Source: Acanthosepion esculentum
Taxonomy: Eukaryota > Mollusca > Cephalopoda > Sepiida > Sepiidae
Length of the DNA: 64,000 bases
Direction: 5' to 3'
Assembly: GCA_964036315.1 (NCBI GenBank)
Contig: OZ038495.1
Location: 24,534,690-24,598,689, forward strand
Shown here: positions 1-12,629 of the stretch, one piece after another
How positions within the stretch are numbered: the first letter of the stretch is position 1
How the letters are laid out: each line of letters opens with the position of its first letter
Notes under the pieces: generated by a model
Told to the model about the DNA's origin: nothing
Database searches by the model: none
Seen by the model: the letters and a program-made list of their open reading frames with translations, nothing else
Translations under genes and position numbers: made by a program

Positions 1-339
1 CAGAAATATACAGAAATACTATATGTACTTATTGTGTACACTTTCTTGTTATAATACATTCTTGTTCTAAGTACATTTTGTGTTGCATTATTATTCCATG
101 CAATAGGCGAGATTCAACATTGAGTCAAGACTCAACAATTACGAATAATTATAATGAGATACATATCACGTCGTTAATAAGGCCAATGGTATAAATGGTG
201 CTGAGATGAGGATCATTAACAGTTTCCAGACTCTTTATGAAGTACGCAATTAGAGAAATGAAAAGAAAAGCATGAGGAAACCAAAGTTCTATTATCAATG
301 CTGATCGAGATCGATATTTCATGGATAACTCAAAGATGC

Positions 340-341
<2 letters not shown>

Positions 342-401
<60 letters not shown>
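342..401. repeat. (CA)n microsatellite
   Basis: Uninterrupted AC dinucleotides for about 60 bases. Confidence 0.97.
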
Positions 402-404
<3 letters not shown>

Positions 405-502
405 AAAATAAAACTAAGAAATCTGTCATCTTTTTGCTTTTTCACTCAGGGACGGTAAAATGTAGGTCGAACCGGAAAACGCTTTCCCACTGAGAAACGC
501 AG

Positions 503-533
503 ATGCGCGTGCGCGTGCGCACGCGCACGCACA
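503..533. repeat. GC-rich alternating purine-pyrimidine tract (Z-DNA-prone)
   Basis: Thirty-one bases of strict purine-pyrimidine alternation made of GC and GT/AC steps; 510-527 is a perfect palindrome. It stands out in otherwise AT-rich DNA. Confidence 0.8.
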
Positions 534-1028
534 AACGTAAAAAGAAAAAGGAAAGAATAAAAGGAGAGGGAAGAATTGACCTATAATAGAAGAAGGAGTT
601 ATACACATATATAGAGGTAAGGGACCTATGGTGGCTGTGTTGGAGTCGGGTACAGATAAACGCGACGGTTGAAAATGGACACGGACATAAATGCAACGTA
701 TTAACACCTGTGCAAGGAATAAGAATGAACAAAAAAATGGCATAAATTTTATAGAGGAACTTAAAATTATTATAGAATGGGAGTAAGAACTTAAAATTAA
801 TGCTTTTATAAAAAGACGCTAATAATACATTCAATACTTTAACTGCATAGTAAACGTTACAGTAAAAAAATATTAATAAATTATTAATATATTAATTTAA
901 CTTAAATATAACTAATCTCATTATATCAATAGAAAATTAATAAATTTTCAAATACTAAGTTTATAATTTAAATTATATCTTGCTTATACTAATTATTTGA
1001 AAATTCAGTAAAGGATTAAATTTAAATT

Positions 1029-1029
<1 letters not shown>

Positions 1030-1111
<82 letters not shown>
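1030..1111. repeat. (TA)n(TG)n microsatellite
   Basis: About 47 bases of TA followed directly by about 34 bases of TG. It abuts the LTR-like segment. Confidence 0.97.
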
Positions 1112-1112
<1 letters not shown>

Positions 1113-1293
1113 CACCAAGCCGTCGGCCCGTGATCAACTCCCAGTCGCGGCGCGAAGCTGATAAGGTTTCTTCTACCGGCGTTTTGGGGTTGACTCTTTG
1201 TCGCTGCCACCAACCTGTGTCCCGGTCGTTCGGTGGTCGTCGCTACTCGGCGAAATCCCCTGGCCAGGATACCAATATGTGACACTCAGCCGT

Positions 1294-1692
1294 CCAGGGT
1301 CGAATCCAGTGGTTACGGCACCAATATGTAGCACCAGGATCTAGTTCTGGTCGTCGATGTTAACGACTTCACCAGTTGTACCGGTTGAATGCCAACTCTA
1401 TCGTTCCCAGCTCACTTGCAATGTCTGGTTACTAGAGTAACTGCCTTGATCTCAAGTCTAACCTACCCACGTTGTGACTTTGATCTGAGGTAGACGAGAT
1501 CAATCATGCGTCGGGCCGTAGTGTTAACTGAGTCCAGATTGAAGGTGGCATTGCACAACCGTAAAGAAAAAAAATAAATGAAAGAAAAACCCAAGAGGTT
1601 CAAGTATGTTAAGAAATAACAATTTAACTTTATCCTTCTGTTATATACAGGATCGTGTTTTTCTCCCAGCCCGTTTCCTACGAAATGTGACA
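1294..1692 (-). mobile_element. Possible LTR with primer-binding-site-like sequence
   Basis: Read on the minus strand, a segment starting TGTCACATTTCG (1692) and ending GGTGCTACA (1326) is followed within three bases by TGGTGCCGTAACC. The complement of that sequence (1294-1323) ends GGTTACGGCACCA, like a tRNA 3' end with CCA and a GGTCGAATCC T-arm-like stretch. The order LTR, short spacer, tRNA-complementary site is that of a retroviral-type LTR element. There is no second LTR and no recognisable gag or pol nearby, so this would be a solo or truncated copy. Confidence 0.3.
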
Positions 1693-1762
1693 CTTCTATG
1701 TTTCAAGCAAGTTGATATCGTAAGTCAACTAATTTAGTTTTTAAGTTCGTCAGTATAACTTG

Positions 1763-1996
1763 CTATTGGTAGAATCGGCGAATTCGGAGGTCATGGAATA
1801 TCTCGGTCAGCTTCTGCGAGGCAACACCCTGATTGAAAATCAGCTCAACTGTGTCTCCAGCTTGAACTATCTGGAAATCACTGTCTAACTGCTTCTCCAA
1901 CAGCTTAACGACCCATCGACGGTTGTTTATATGGGTACCGACCAAAACCCGGTGGGTGGCCAGATGGGGTCCTCGGTAAATCTCCATTTCTAACAA
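1763..1996 (-). CDS. Unrecognised 77-codon reading frame
   Basis: A minus-strand frame of 77 codons with balanced composition, unlike the low-complexity frames around it. I do not recognise its family. It lies just upstream of the LTR-like segment in the same orientation, so it may be the tail of a retrotransposon internal region, or chance. Confidence 0.2.
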   Translation of the reverse strand: MLEMEIYRGPHLATHRVLVGTHINNRRWVVKLLEKQLDSDFQIVQAGDTVELIFNQGVASQKLTEIFHDLRIRRFYQ

Positions 1997-3036
1997 GAAA
2001 TCTCTTTGTTGTCAGGACAGGAAAATTGATTATTTCCCATTTTTTGAAAATCAACCACTTCCCATTTCGGGGGGGGGGGGTCTCCGTCGTTCGTGAGGAA
2101 AGGTCGGAGGAGAGCTATTCTCCTAGACTCTTTCTCTCTGACATTGATATCCCATACCAATTCCTTCAGTGGGCGTTAACATCTTCTCCGCCTTTCTCAT
2201 CCATTCACCGGTGCCTATCACCATGCTATCATAGGACCAATGATCTCTCGGCAGTGCGGGTGTGGCTAAGCTGGCCTCCTTCAAATTATAATTACAAAAT
2301 TCTCCTTTCCCATCGGTCAAAAATGTTTACAATGTCCACACTGCCAATTAAAATTTTATCACATGTTCTCTTTTTCCTGGACCACCCAAAAGTCACTTAT
2401 CCAGCACTCTTACCGTCTCAGTAATCACTGTCAAAGTTTGCCATCTGCTTCTTTACGCTAAGTTAGCTTTATCATGGAATCCTTGACATGTTAAGAAATT
2501 AAATTCTTTTATCTCGTCAAATCTCAATTCTCCACTATTTTCTGGGGATTGCCAAAAGTTTACAATTGCCACATTGCTATTCGACGTCTTAGCGGCTGTT
2601 GGCAAAGTAAATGATAACAATCGACTGACCTATATCGAGACAATGCCAAAAATTTTATAATTGCCACATTGCTTCTCTTCGCCTCTATCCAAGAAAAAAT
2701 ATCTTAGAAAGATAATTAACATTGATTCTCACTGTTTGTACCGGCATTCGTCTCCAACCGTAATTTTTACGACCAGCACATGTTTTGGCCGATAATTCCA
2801 TATTTGCCTTTCTTTCTATCTCCCTCGGCGATAACTCGACTTGACAAGACCTCACACGTGGCTTCTTTCCGGCCCCACAGTCTCTTGTGAAAAGTATCTT
2901 TTTTTCGTAATTAGAATTAAAATCCTTTTTTTTTCGTCGATCATTCTGTCTTTCGAGATTTTCGCTTTAAGAAGGTCTATTTTCTGTTTTAATTTCTATG
3001 ATTAATTAGTTAGCCAATTACCATAGCTAAATAGTG

Positions 3037-3037
<1 letters not shown>
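1997..3037. other. No gene seen; degenerate short repeats
   Basis: Contains a run of about 11 G (near 2069-2080) and loosely repeated blocks around 2319, 2555 and 2648 of the type aaaa-tttacaattgccacattgct. No coding or RNA gene is supported. Confidence 0.6.

Positions 3038-3106
<69 letters not shown>
3038..3106. repeat. (CA)n(GA)n microsatellite
   Basis: A CA run followed by a GA run immediately 5' of the PLE fragment. Confidence 0.97.
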
Positions 3107-3111
<5 letters not shown>

Positions 3112-3114
<3 letters not shown>

Positions 3115-4254
3115 CATCAGCCTATGACAACCTATCAAAAAGTTGCAAACTTTGCTTTGGAGGAAAAAATAGCTATCATTACCTTCCCAGACCAAAATAA
3201 ATTATTAAATAAAAGATCCGAGCTAATCTCAAAATGCAGACATGAAAACAATTTTTTACTACGTAACTTAAAAATCGAAAACGGAAAAAAATATATAAAT
3301 ACATAAACAAACAAAATGACAATAAAATAAGCAAAATAAATTAATCCAAACAAATTGCCAAATCACACCTGTTAGAATAGACGAAATAGAATAAAAAATA
3401 AGGAACAAAATAAATAAAGTAAATAATAAACAAATTATCAAACTATTATGACCAAAAAATATTAGACAATAACAAATCAAAACAAAAAATCGGACGAAAA
3501 AGTGCTATAACTATTATATAACGATAAAAAATGAATAAAAAATAATATAATGCGTTACTTAAAAATCGAAAACCAAAAAGAGAAAATATACAATTGATCT
3601 AAATACATCCAAATATATAAATAAACTAACAAACGATACCGATAAACTAGCCGTTTAGAAAAAACAAATAAAGATAATCAATCCAAATAAATAAATTAAA
3701 AACTGTTCCCACCAAAATAATAGTCAGAACAAACCATAACAATCAACCCCAAAATTCAACAAATAGCTTTAATTATCTTCCCAAACAAAAACAAAAATAT
3801 TAAATAAGCTATATAAACAAATTTTTATTACGTTAAATAAAAACACCGATCAAAAAAAAATATATAAGATAAAAAATAAAAATTAAAATGAATAAAAACA
3901 AGCAAAACAATTTGACCCAAATAAATAAGCAAATAAACGACTTCCGGTAAAATAACCGTCATAATAGATTGCCCACAATAAGCTATATAAACAAATTTTT
4001 ACTACGTTAATAAAAAAATATATAAGATAAAAAATAAAAATAAAATTAGATAAAAACAAGCAGAATAATTTGACACAAATAAATAAATAAACAAATAAAC
4101 GACTTCCGGTAAAAGTAACCGCCAAAATAGGCTACCCACAATGCACCACTGACAGTATATATAAATAGCCGAGAAAAATAAAAGCACTAGTTGCCTGACG
4201 ATTGCATCTAGCATAAAACAAACTGTCGCCTCTAAGTGTTGACTTCTATGTTCA

Positions 4255-4258
<4 letters not shown>
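3112..4258 (+). mobile_element. Penelope-like element (PLE) 3' part, copy 1
   Basis: The first about 190 bases encode the end of a GIY-YIG endonuclease domain ([17 protein letters not shown] followed by KRSELISKCRH), matching the same peptide in the larger copy at 32985-34460. The rest (3300-4258) is the family's non-coding 3' region, which contains an imperfect direct duplication of about 165 bp (around 3815-3975 and 3985-4135). It ends in a hammerhead-like segment and runs into a TA array. Its sequence is shared in reverse orientation with 34546-35345. Confidence 0.75.
4184..4238 (+). ncRNA. Hammerhead-like motif in PLE copy 1, mutated core
   Basis: Contains the CTGACGA core and a CTGTCGCC cleavage-site region, but the second core element reads ATAAAAC instead of TGAAAC (G12 changed to A), so this copy is probably inactive. 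Confidence 0.45.
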
Positions 4259-4316
<58 letters not shown>

Positions 4317-4322
4317 TATATT
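4258..4322. repeat. (TA)n microsatellite
   Basis: A TA array beginning exactly at the 3' end (cacttttata) of PLE copy 1. Confidence 0.97.
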
Positions 4323-4747
4323 TACACCACACATTCAGTTCCATGGCTGATATTAGAAAGTTGAAAAGAAAAATTAATTTACCCGGATGAATAAATCTTT
4401 CATGAATTTTGAAAACATTCATACGAAAATTATTTTTGTTCGTCATTTTAATTAATATTTTTCCAGCACGTTTTTCGTTCTTTACACTCAACAACCAATG
4501 GAGCGGATCTGGGACAAGCCTAAATTCAAAAGTGAATAAAATAATACAGTTTAAAACTTCTAAAACTTATAAACATAAATATTGTAGAGAAGCATAAATA
4601 AATATGTACATTTATTGAAAGGAATTTAAAATTTAATTACGAAACATAAATGGATTTAATATTACAGCGATAGACAAATTCACACGCAGTTCACAATGAC
4701 TCCTACTCTAGGAGTAATGAAATCATCACATTTTAGAAGAAGGTCCT

Positions 4748-4751
<4 letters not shown>

Positions 4752-4809
<58 letters not shown>
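4752..4809. repeat. (TA)n microsatellite
   Basis: About 58 bases of TA. Confidence 0.97.
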
Positions 4810-4810
<1 letters not shown>

Positions 4811-6329
4811 TGTTTCAAAGATTTCAGGGCTGATATTAGAAAGTCGAAAAGAAAAATTAATTTCCCTGTGAGAATAATTTTTTCATGCATTTTTAAAGCA
4901 TTAATACTTTTTTCTTTTTTAATATATTTTTTTAATTTTCTGAAAGTTTTACCTATCTTTTACTTAAGATAGAATTAAATTAATGTTTTATTTACGTACT
5001 CTAGTCTGTGAGGTCAAAAGACAAAGTAGAAATACATTCTACCCTTATCCGAAAAAGCGCCGGAAAAAGTAAAATCATATGGAAGACCAGAATTTCAAAA
5101 ATTTCTTATGTTTAAAGCTACATTTTCTTTAACTTTATATAGCCTATAGTTTAAGAATATATTTTTCTATATGTTCTTATTAAACTTAGTATAGTGAATA
5201 ATATTACTTTTTTTTATAGTGCCTGACCAGGAGATATGAAATTAGATTAATATGATAATACTGCTGCGATATTGAATCGTAGGCAATCAAAGTAAGATAT
5301 CAGGATTGTACATCCATTGTTTTCATTTTTTTTTTAATTTAATAATTTATGAATTTATTTTAATAATTTATGAAGTTTTGAATCTTTTAAAATTCTGTTT
5401 TACTTTCTAGACGTTAGGTGATATTGTTATTAATTAAAAACGTTATTTACCAATCATGAATGGAAAAACACAATTTATCGAACACTAATATTTTTAAAAG
5501 AATTTTGAAATTTTTTCTGTGTGTATAAACGTGCCAATTTTTGTAAATACGGCCGTTCAAACACAACTTTATCAAAATACAGTAAATTTAAAGCCAAAGT
5601 AACTAAAATTCAATAACACATTAGATGACGCAGAATATTTTTCTAAATATTTAAGATTACTGGGTAGTTAAAATTATATAAAAAAAAGAGCTCACATTAT
5701 ATTTTCTCAATTTTACAGATATATTCGCCGTAGAAAACATAAGTTAAACTTCTGTCTGTCATTCAAGTTGTTACGCTGTCAACACATTAAATAAACAGCT
5801 ATTGCCGTGTTAAAAACCGCATTTCTGCGATATTTTAAAACTAAATTATATTTGTTTCAAATCAGAATAATTAAACTTTAAATCAGCTAATATTCCTCAA
5901 ATAAACTCTAATTAAGATATATTTTATTTTTGAAAGATTATTTAACATAGAGAATCACATTGCAATGAAAGATGGCTAAAATAGCGTTAAAATCAGCTAT
6001 TTCATCATTTCAAAACAAAAACACATTCCGGTAATTTAAACTAGTTTTGAAAATATTTTGCATATTGGAAACATTAAATTTAATCTATTAGTTTGAAATT
6101 AGAACTAAAATAAAAGTTTCAATAAAGATTGTTTATTAAAAAAAAAAAAAATTAAACCTTATCTATCGTGTTTTCTGTGGGGCTACCTTAAAAACAATTT
6201 TCCATTGCTGTATTACCATGTATTATCTCCCTTAAATCATTTACATTTCTGAGAAGAGTTGTTTCCCCTCTATACTGCATCAGCGCAGTGTCTACGTACG
6301 ACCTGCCATTTTCTATTATGTGCCGTGTC
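4810..6329. other. No feature seen
   Basis: AT-rich non-coding sequence with homopolymer runs; no gene, RNA or repeat family recognised. Confidence 0.6.
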
Positions 6330-6592
6330 TATTCGTAACGTTGATTATCATGGCTCTCCATCTCCTGTCCTTTGTAATCCTGAATTGATTTTGTCTTTTG
6401 TTATATTTTGTTTTCCTCTGTGTGCCTTGCTTTCAATCTCTCCTGTTAGTATCAAATTTTCCAAGCCTTCTTTCCTTATTATGTACCCTAGATGTTTTAA
6501 CTGTCTCTTGCTGATGTTAAGTATAAGAGTCGTCTTATTTCCATTTTCTATAAAACTTCGTCGTTGCCAGCATGTTCGGTCTCTCTAGAATA
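6330..6592 (-). mobile_element. Non-LTR retrotransposon C-terminal fragment
   Basis: Minus-strand translation gives KRQLKHLGYIIRKEGLENL, then ILTGEIESK, the conserved post-reverse-transcriptase tail of a LINE lineage (compare [10 protein letters not shown] in the fragment near 23350). It is 5'-truncated and abuts the 5S-derived SINE. Confidence 0.65.
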
Positions 6593-6613
6593 TGTCTTGT
6601 AGATTCTTTTGAG

Positions 6614-7050
6614 CTTGCAAACCATATCATTGAAACACCAGTTCTTTTCCAATCATCAAAGTCCAGCAGCATCGAGCCTGGTCAGTACCTAGATAGGTAA
6701 CCGCTTGGGAATACTAGATGCTGTAAGCTTAAATGTGTAATCGATAACGGTTTGGAAAAGAAATCAGATATCCGAGTTCGAATTCCAGTCACGTTTTTTA
6801 CATTCACAACGCGCAAATACCGTTGGGAAATGTATCACTCTACCTTTTCTCCCCGAGTTATGGATTAAATAGTAGAACGTGTATCTGGAAAAACCACTGC
6901 CATTCTTAAAAAATTGTTAATGCGATATTAAGAGGCAAAGACAAACAAAAACAAAACTTTTTACAATACAAAATCTGTTTCGGATTTAAATAACCCACAA
7001 TGGTTAGATAAAATGTAAACAAACAACGCAAATGAAACAATCAATGTAGA
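6614..7050 (+). mobile_element. 5S-rRNA-derived SINE, copy 1
   Basis: The first about 115 bases follow a 5S rRNA (ccatatcattgaaacaccag, then ggtcagtacctagataggta, accgcttgggaatac). A body with gagttcgaattcc-like and caaataccgttgggaaatgt segments follows, then a tail ending near aaataacccacaatgg and A-rich sequence. It shares this structure with 21775-22150, 36898-37285 and, inverted, 52824-53015. Too diverged to be a working 5S gene. Confidence 0.8.
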
Positions 7051-7360
7051 ATATCTCTTCCCAAATAAAGAAAGAAACTTCATCTCGTAGTTCACAATGT
7101 GGGACAATCCAAGACCTGTTGTTTCCCGATTGTGTAATATGTCCTTATCTATAGCATGTGTAAATGAATACAGTTCATTTGAATCTGAGTCTCAAACCCG
7201 GCTTCTCCAGACACAGGAGCATCTCCATATTATATGTAAGACCATTCCTTTTTGTTTCTCCTTACACTCTGTTTTGTCGTATGATATATTTTTCAGCGTG
7301 GGACACGTGTATATATGTATATAAATGATTGGGTATATCTTAGTGGTTATAATTTATTTT

Positions 7361-7645
7361 TAGAGATACAAATATTTAAGTAAATGCTCTCTTTATAATA
7401 AACTACATTTACCTGCTTGTATATCCGAGAAATTTCATAAAAATATGTGCCCTCCAACAGGATTAACGTGTTATATCATTTAGCGACAGAAGAAGCGTCT
7501 GGTTAGCAAATACAGAGGTAGAATATAGGTTCGATTCCTGTAGGAGGACACATTTTATGAAATTTCTTGGATATTCAAGCCAGTAAAAGTAGTTAATACT
7601 ATTTATTATAAAATACTGTTTATTTCTTAAATATCTTATCTTTAA
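7361..7645. mobile_element. Palindromic tRNA-like element, copy 1
   Basis: Left arm (from 7361: agatacaaatatttaagtaa, tgctct, cttataataaac) is repeated in reverse complement at about 7556-7645. The centre (7480-7556) carries a B-box/T-arm-like ggttcgattcctg and an acceptor-like gaggac. It is the same family as 31723-32267 and 46195-46590. Confidence 0.7.
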
Positions 7646-8910
7646 ACTAACGTATAAACAGAAAATATATTAAAATAATTGTCGGATTTTTCTTCCATAG
7701 CATCCTCCTGCTATACTGAGGAACTCACAATCAGTACAACAACTTCAGGCCCTAATTATCTCACCCAATGCGGTCAACACTTTTCGGTTTTTTCGTAATC
7801 AAAGAAAAAGTATAGACCGTTCGATCGTGACAGAAGTGCTTTAGATTTGTGGATATTATGTTCTTCAGATCAGATCTTTGAAAATTATTTGCTATAAGCA
7901 GTAGAAATATTGGGGGTCAATGACCACATGCATCCTGGTATTTAGTACTTTGAAGAGATTGTTTTGTAGTAAATGGAGGTTAACGAATGACTTTGTTGAG
8001 TAGAAGACGCTTTCAATTTACTTAAGAGATATTTGTTTTTTTAGCATCTGAGTTAAAAGAGTGGGAATATTTCGCATGCTTATTCGAGCACGCCTGTGAT
8101 ATAAATAGGCTTCATGGTAAAAAAGTACAAATATTTTCGTCAAAGAACTATTAGGAATTTTATTCAAGAATTCTGTATAAATCAATATTTTTTCTATACT
8201 ATTTACTTTTTATTGGCACTTATTTTAAAGCAACAAAACAAAAAAATAGACCAAAAATGTTAACGCCTAACAAAAGAAATAAAAAAGAAACGTAAAAGCA
8301 ACCTGTTACCCACCTGCCAATTACCGTGATCAATTTTGTTCTATTTACACGAAGTACGTGAGCTTGTGTGCTTATTGGTGTGGAGCAATATCTCCTATCC
8401 CTATGAAAGAGGGGCATCAGGCGCCGTGACTCATGAATAGATTAAGTCGTATTATTTTTTATGGAACATGTAAAATGACATGCATTTGTATATACGAACA
8501 TGACTAACACGTATCTTTCGTTGTTTACTACTTATTCCTGCTTCTCCCTAAATTTGTTTGGTCCCTTTTATTCCTCTATAGCTTTCTATGTCCCACTCTC
8601 TATAATTCCTTCTTTTCTACTGCTTGTCAACGTGTACGTTCACACACCTAGACAGAAATTGAAAACTTTAATAGATGTACAAATGGACGAACATTACCTT
8701 ATACTTGCGATTTGTTTACACTTATTCATCATTAATATATGCACACACAGCACACTTTATAACACACATACAACGATTATCACGTACACACACACATTGT
8801 CGAAGAGATGATGACTTCTCCTAATGACGCCATTTTGTTATTTGTTTTCTATTTGCGGCATTAAAAATAACAACAACTAAGAGGTTGGGAGCATCAGAGC
8901 AAGGCTAACA
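7646..8910. other. 5' flank of the SLC22 gene; no other feature
   Basis: No coding sequence. I see no convincing TATA box or other promoter element near 8911; a promoter here is assumed only from position. Confidence 0.5.
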
Positions 8911-9053
8911 ATGAAATACGATGAAATAATACAAGAAGCCGGCGGCTGTGGACTTTATCAAAAGTCAATCATATGTGTTTTATATATAGCATTAGCATCT
9001 CATGGATTTCAAGTTAGCAGCCTGGTGTTTACTGTACCAAACATCCAACACAG
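8911..9053 (+). CDS. SLC22 exon 1 (start codon)
   Basis: Encodes residues 1-47 plus two bases of Arg48. The ATG is preceded by CTAACA (A at -3) and opens the typical SLC22 start [12 protein letters not shown] followed by TM1. The donor is gtaagta. A non-coding upstream exon cannot be excluded; no TATA box or CpG-like promoter is evident just upstream. Confidence 0.93.
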
Positions 9054-12000
9054 GTAAGTACTAATTTCGATTCATATAGGAACGAACCAGAGGATTATGC
9101 TGGGTTTTAGATAAAAACCATATGAACAAAAACAAAAAGAGCACTTAGCCAATGCGTTTCGTCCTCTTTGCAATGATAAAATCCCTCAGTGGGCAAAACG
9201 CGTCGACTAAGATAAGTTTCCTTTTTGTTTTTGTTCATATTGTCCTTATATAGATATTTTCTATCTGAAATTTTACACATAAAAAGCCCAATTAAAAAAA
9301 AAAACGCTTTTTCATATTTATTCTATGATAATTTTATTTTGATCTTTTATATTATTTTTTTAATTATTTTAGTCACTTTATAATATATTTTATTTCTATA
9401 TTTAAAAATATATCCTCTTTATATTCTTTCGATAATTATCTTTTTTATATTCATTTTTATTTATCTTTTGTGTTGTCTCTTTAAGACGTAGGTGATTATG
9501 ACTCTCTACAACTTCCTGTCTTTTTATGTCTAAATTTTTAAAATGAGTAGGTATAATTATTTACATTCCGATGAATTATTATCATTATTTACATTCATTT
9601 TTTTTTTTTTACTATTATTACAATATTTCGGATGCCCTCCGGAGAAGAAACAGAAGGACTGAAATGTAAATGTTCATAGCAACTGCTCTGATGTGCTTTT
9701 TTCTCCCGAGTCCTTCGACTGCGTGATACTAGATTTGCAACTAGGTCTCACCGTTTTACTGTTAGATGCAACCGCCACTTCTACACTAAGAGTTTCTTTT
9801 CTCACACTTCCCACCTGTGGAAATAACTTCCAATGTCTTGCTTCCTTGATAACGACAATCTTTAAAATTTTAAATGCAATGTCAATCGCTATCTTCTGTC
9901 TTCTTGAACCCTGTTCCTTTTTTTGTCCTTTCCTCAATCCTCCCCCATTTTCAGTCTTTTCATTCTCTATCACTTTCACACCCTGCAACACCTTGTCTTT
10001 TAGTGGCATTATCACCTTGCTTGGGGTGAAAAGATAAAAAAAACCCACAAAAACAAAAACAAAAAAAAACAAACAAAATCAACAAAAAAACAAAACAAAC
10101 AAAAACAAAGATGTGGATATAAGACCGAATGTAACTAATGTAAATTCCTCTTTTACTGTTTTAACTTTTAACTCTTTATCACATATCTATATCCTTGTTC
10201 TGCCATCCATTAGTACAAACTGTTTCGTTGTCTCCTCATAATTTTCTAATCTTCAATACACATTGTGAGTGTTAATTTCTGTAGGCCACCTTTTCTCATT
10301 TTTTTTTACCAAAAATCTAATCTTTCAAATTTCTTTCTTCCTCACTTTCTTCTCACGGACGGGCGATCGCTAGTCTTTCTTTTAGTTAAGAGATAAAATC
10401 AGAACTTCAACAAAACGGAATTTTAAACTTATCTATTTTATTAACAGGTTCACGTGTAAAACATTTCTCATAGAAAACACTTTCTAACTCTAACATTCCC
10501 ACGTTCGGCTATGACAATCAAAATCGAGATCCCTATTTTGTCTGCCAGCTAACCCCAAGGTCAACCTCAGAAGGTCTGAGCCAAATACACTGTCACTGAA
10601 AATAATAGTCTAAAACTATTATGTAATATTCCTTACCTAAACATAAAAAAAGATTCATTTATGAATTTTATTTCAACTGCATTATATTTAACACTCCTTA
10701 CGCAACCATAAAAAAAGATTCATTTATGAATTTTATTTCAACTGCATTATATGTAACACTCCTTACACAACAATAAAAAAAGATTCATTTATTTTAACTA
10801 TTTATTCTAAAATACCCCCTATAACTTCCTGTATGCAAGGCGTGCTTCTTACACATTATTTCATTTTTCATTGGGCATCGGTCACATGACCACTTTAGCA
10901 TGCACATAAACAATTCCTGAAAAAGTTTCAACATATACAACAAAATTCTGACCAGTTTATCACGCTTCACAAACATTTTGTTTTCTTTTAACAAAACAAA
11001 CAAACAAACAAAAAAACAGAATACCGGACAATCCTTTGTTCCTTGGTCACTTGCTTCCGTGGCCCAAGGTCAACGCCTCAAACGCCATTATGGATACAAA
11101 TCACTTCACCAGTGAACTCTGACCTCTCCAAAATCTTCTCCACCCAAGTCAGAAGGTACTACCTTTGCAATATAATATCACCGGGGAGAACAAAATTCTT
11201 TGCCTCTTCATTTGAGACTACATGCAATTCAATAAAAAACAAATATACTGGTCCAAAAAACACACAATACATGCCAAAAGACCCACACCACAGAGTCAAA
11301 TAATTTGATAACTGAGCCACATCCTTGCCACCTAATTTTTACACGTTAAATATGCTATGATCCACACTCTTCTCCTACTCACAATGACACAGCACACATG
11401 ATTCATTATCAGCCTATTTATTCAAACAACCAATTAATTTCTTTTTTTAGTGCATACTACCATACTACCAGATTCATTTCAACAGATCTTCGCAATGTTT
11501 TTACTACCATTAATTTCCTATAGCTACTATTATTGCTCATCTGCCTCTGTGTGCCAAAACTCAGCTCGCACCATATCCATCTCTTCCCGCCCTTCTCCGC
11601 CCCCCTCTCAACGGGGGAAAAATACACCCGCTCAGCATCTCCTGACTAATACATTACTGACTCTACAGTTGTTACAAGAGCTCCTTCAGCCCTTAGCCGC
11701 TAGCGCAGCTTGACATCCCACAAGCCACCTGAATAATTCCACTAGGTCATCGGGACCCCAAAACTTTGCCCCGAGGGTATCTTAGAGTATATTTATTCAA
11801 TATAAATACTTCATGGCATACAGGCCCCCATTCTACACCCCCATAAATCATCGAGTCCCTAATTACATAGCTACGTGTGACCATTTCCACCTCAGGACAC
11901 AGATCCAAACACATTCGGAGATCCGAAACCAAGCAAGCTGAACTCACTTATTCCCACAACAATTTGCTAACTTGCTTTTTCCATAAAAAATAATTCTCAA

Positions 12001-12598
12001 AATTCATCAATTAATAACTTAATTAACCAACCAATGAAGGCAAAATGACACACACGGCTCTTAAAATAAAAAATGAAAAATTCCACACTCTGGAATCACA
12101 TTCAAAAATGTAAAAACAATTATTTGTCAGTTATTTACAATTAAAATAATTCATTCTAAACTTAAAACATTTGAATGCACGTAAAATTATAGTCACAAAA
12201 AAATTCAACTCATTAACAGTCTACAGAAATAGCAATCATTTTTAAAAAATAATTTTCCATTGCATTACGTACGCAAATTCAGGCTTCCACGTGGCCAAAA
12301 GGTTGCCAGACATACAAAATTTTGATGCATCCAAAACATTAAACGTGCCAATCAAAATCAAACAATAAATTTCGACATATGATCTAAATTTGTAAAAAGA
12401 TAAACAAACAAAATCAGTCTCTTACTAAAATGTTTCATGAAAACTGACTTTGTCACATCAGCGTGTATGCGCAAGTATGGGTGTTCATTGTCCTTTCCTT
12501 CGTTCTATTCCTTGCTTTTATTTTATTGTCTATCCATCCAAAAATTCCTTTTCCTCATTTTTGTCATCATTATTTCCTATTTTGATTTGTTACTTAGA

Positions 12599-12629
<31 letters not shown>

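Larger units (their letters stand above)
1..1029. other. No gene seen; simple repeats
   Basis: AT-rich sequence with no supported coding region. It contains a (CA)n tract at 342-401 and an alternating purine-pyrimidine GC-rich tract at 503-533. Confidence 0.7.
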
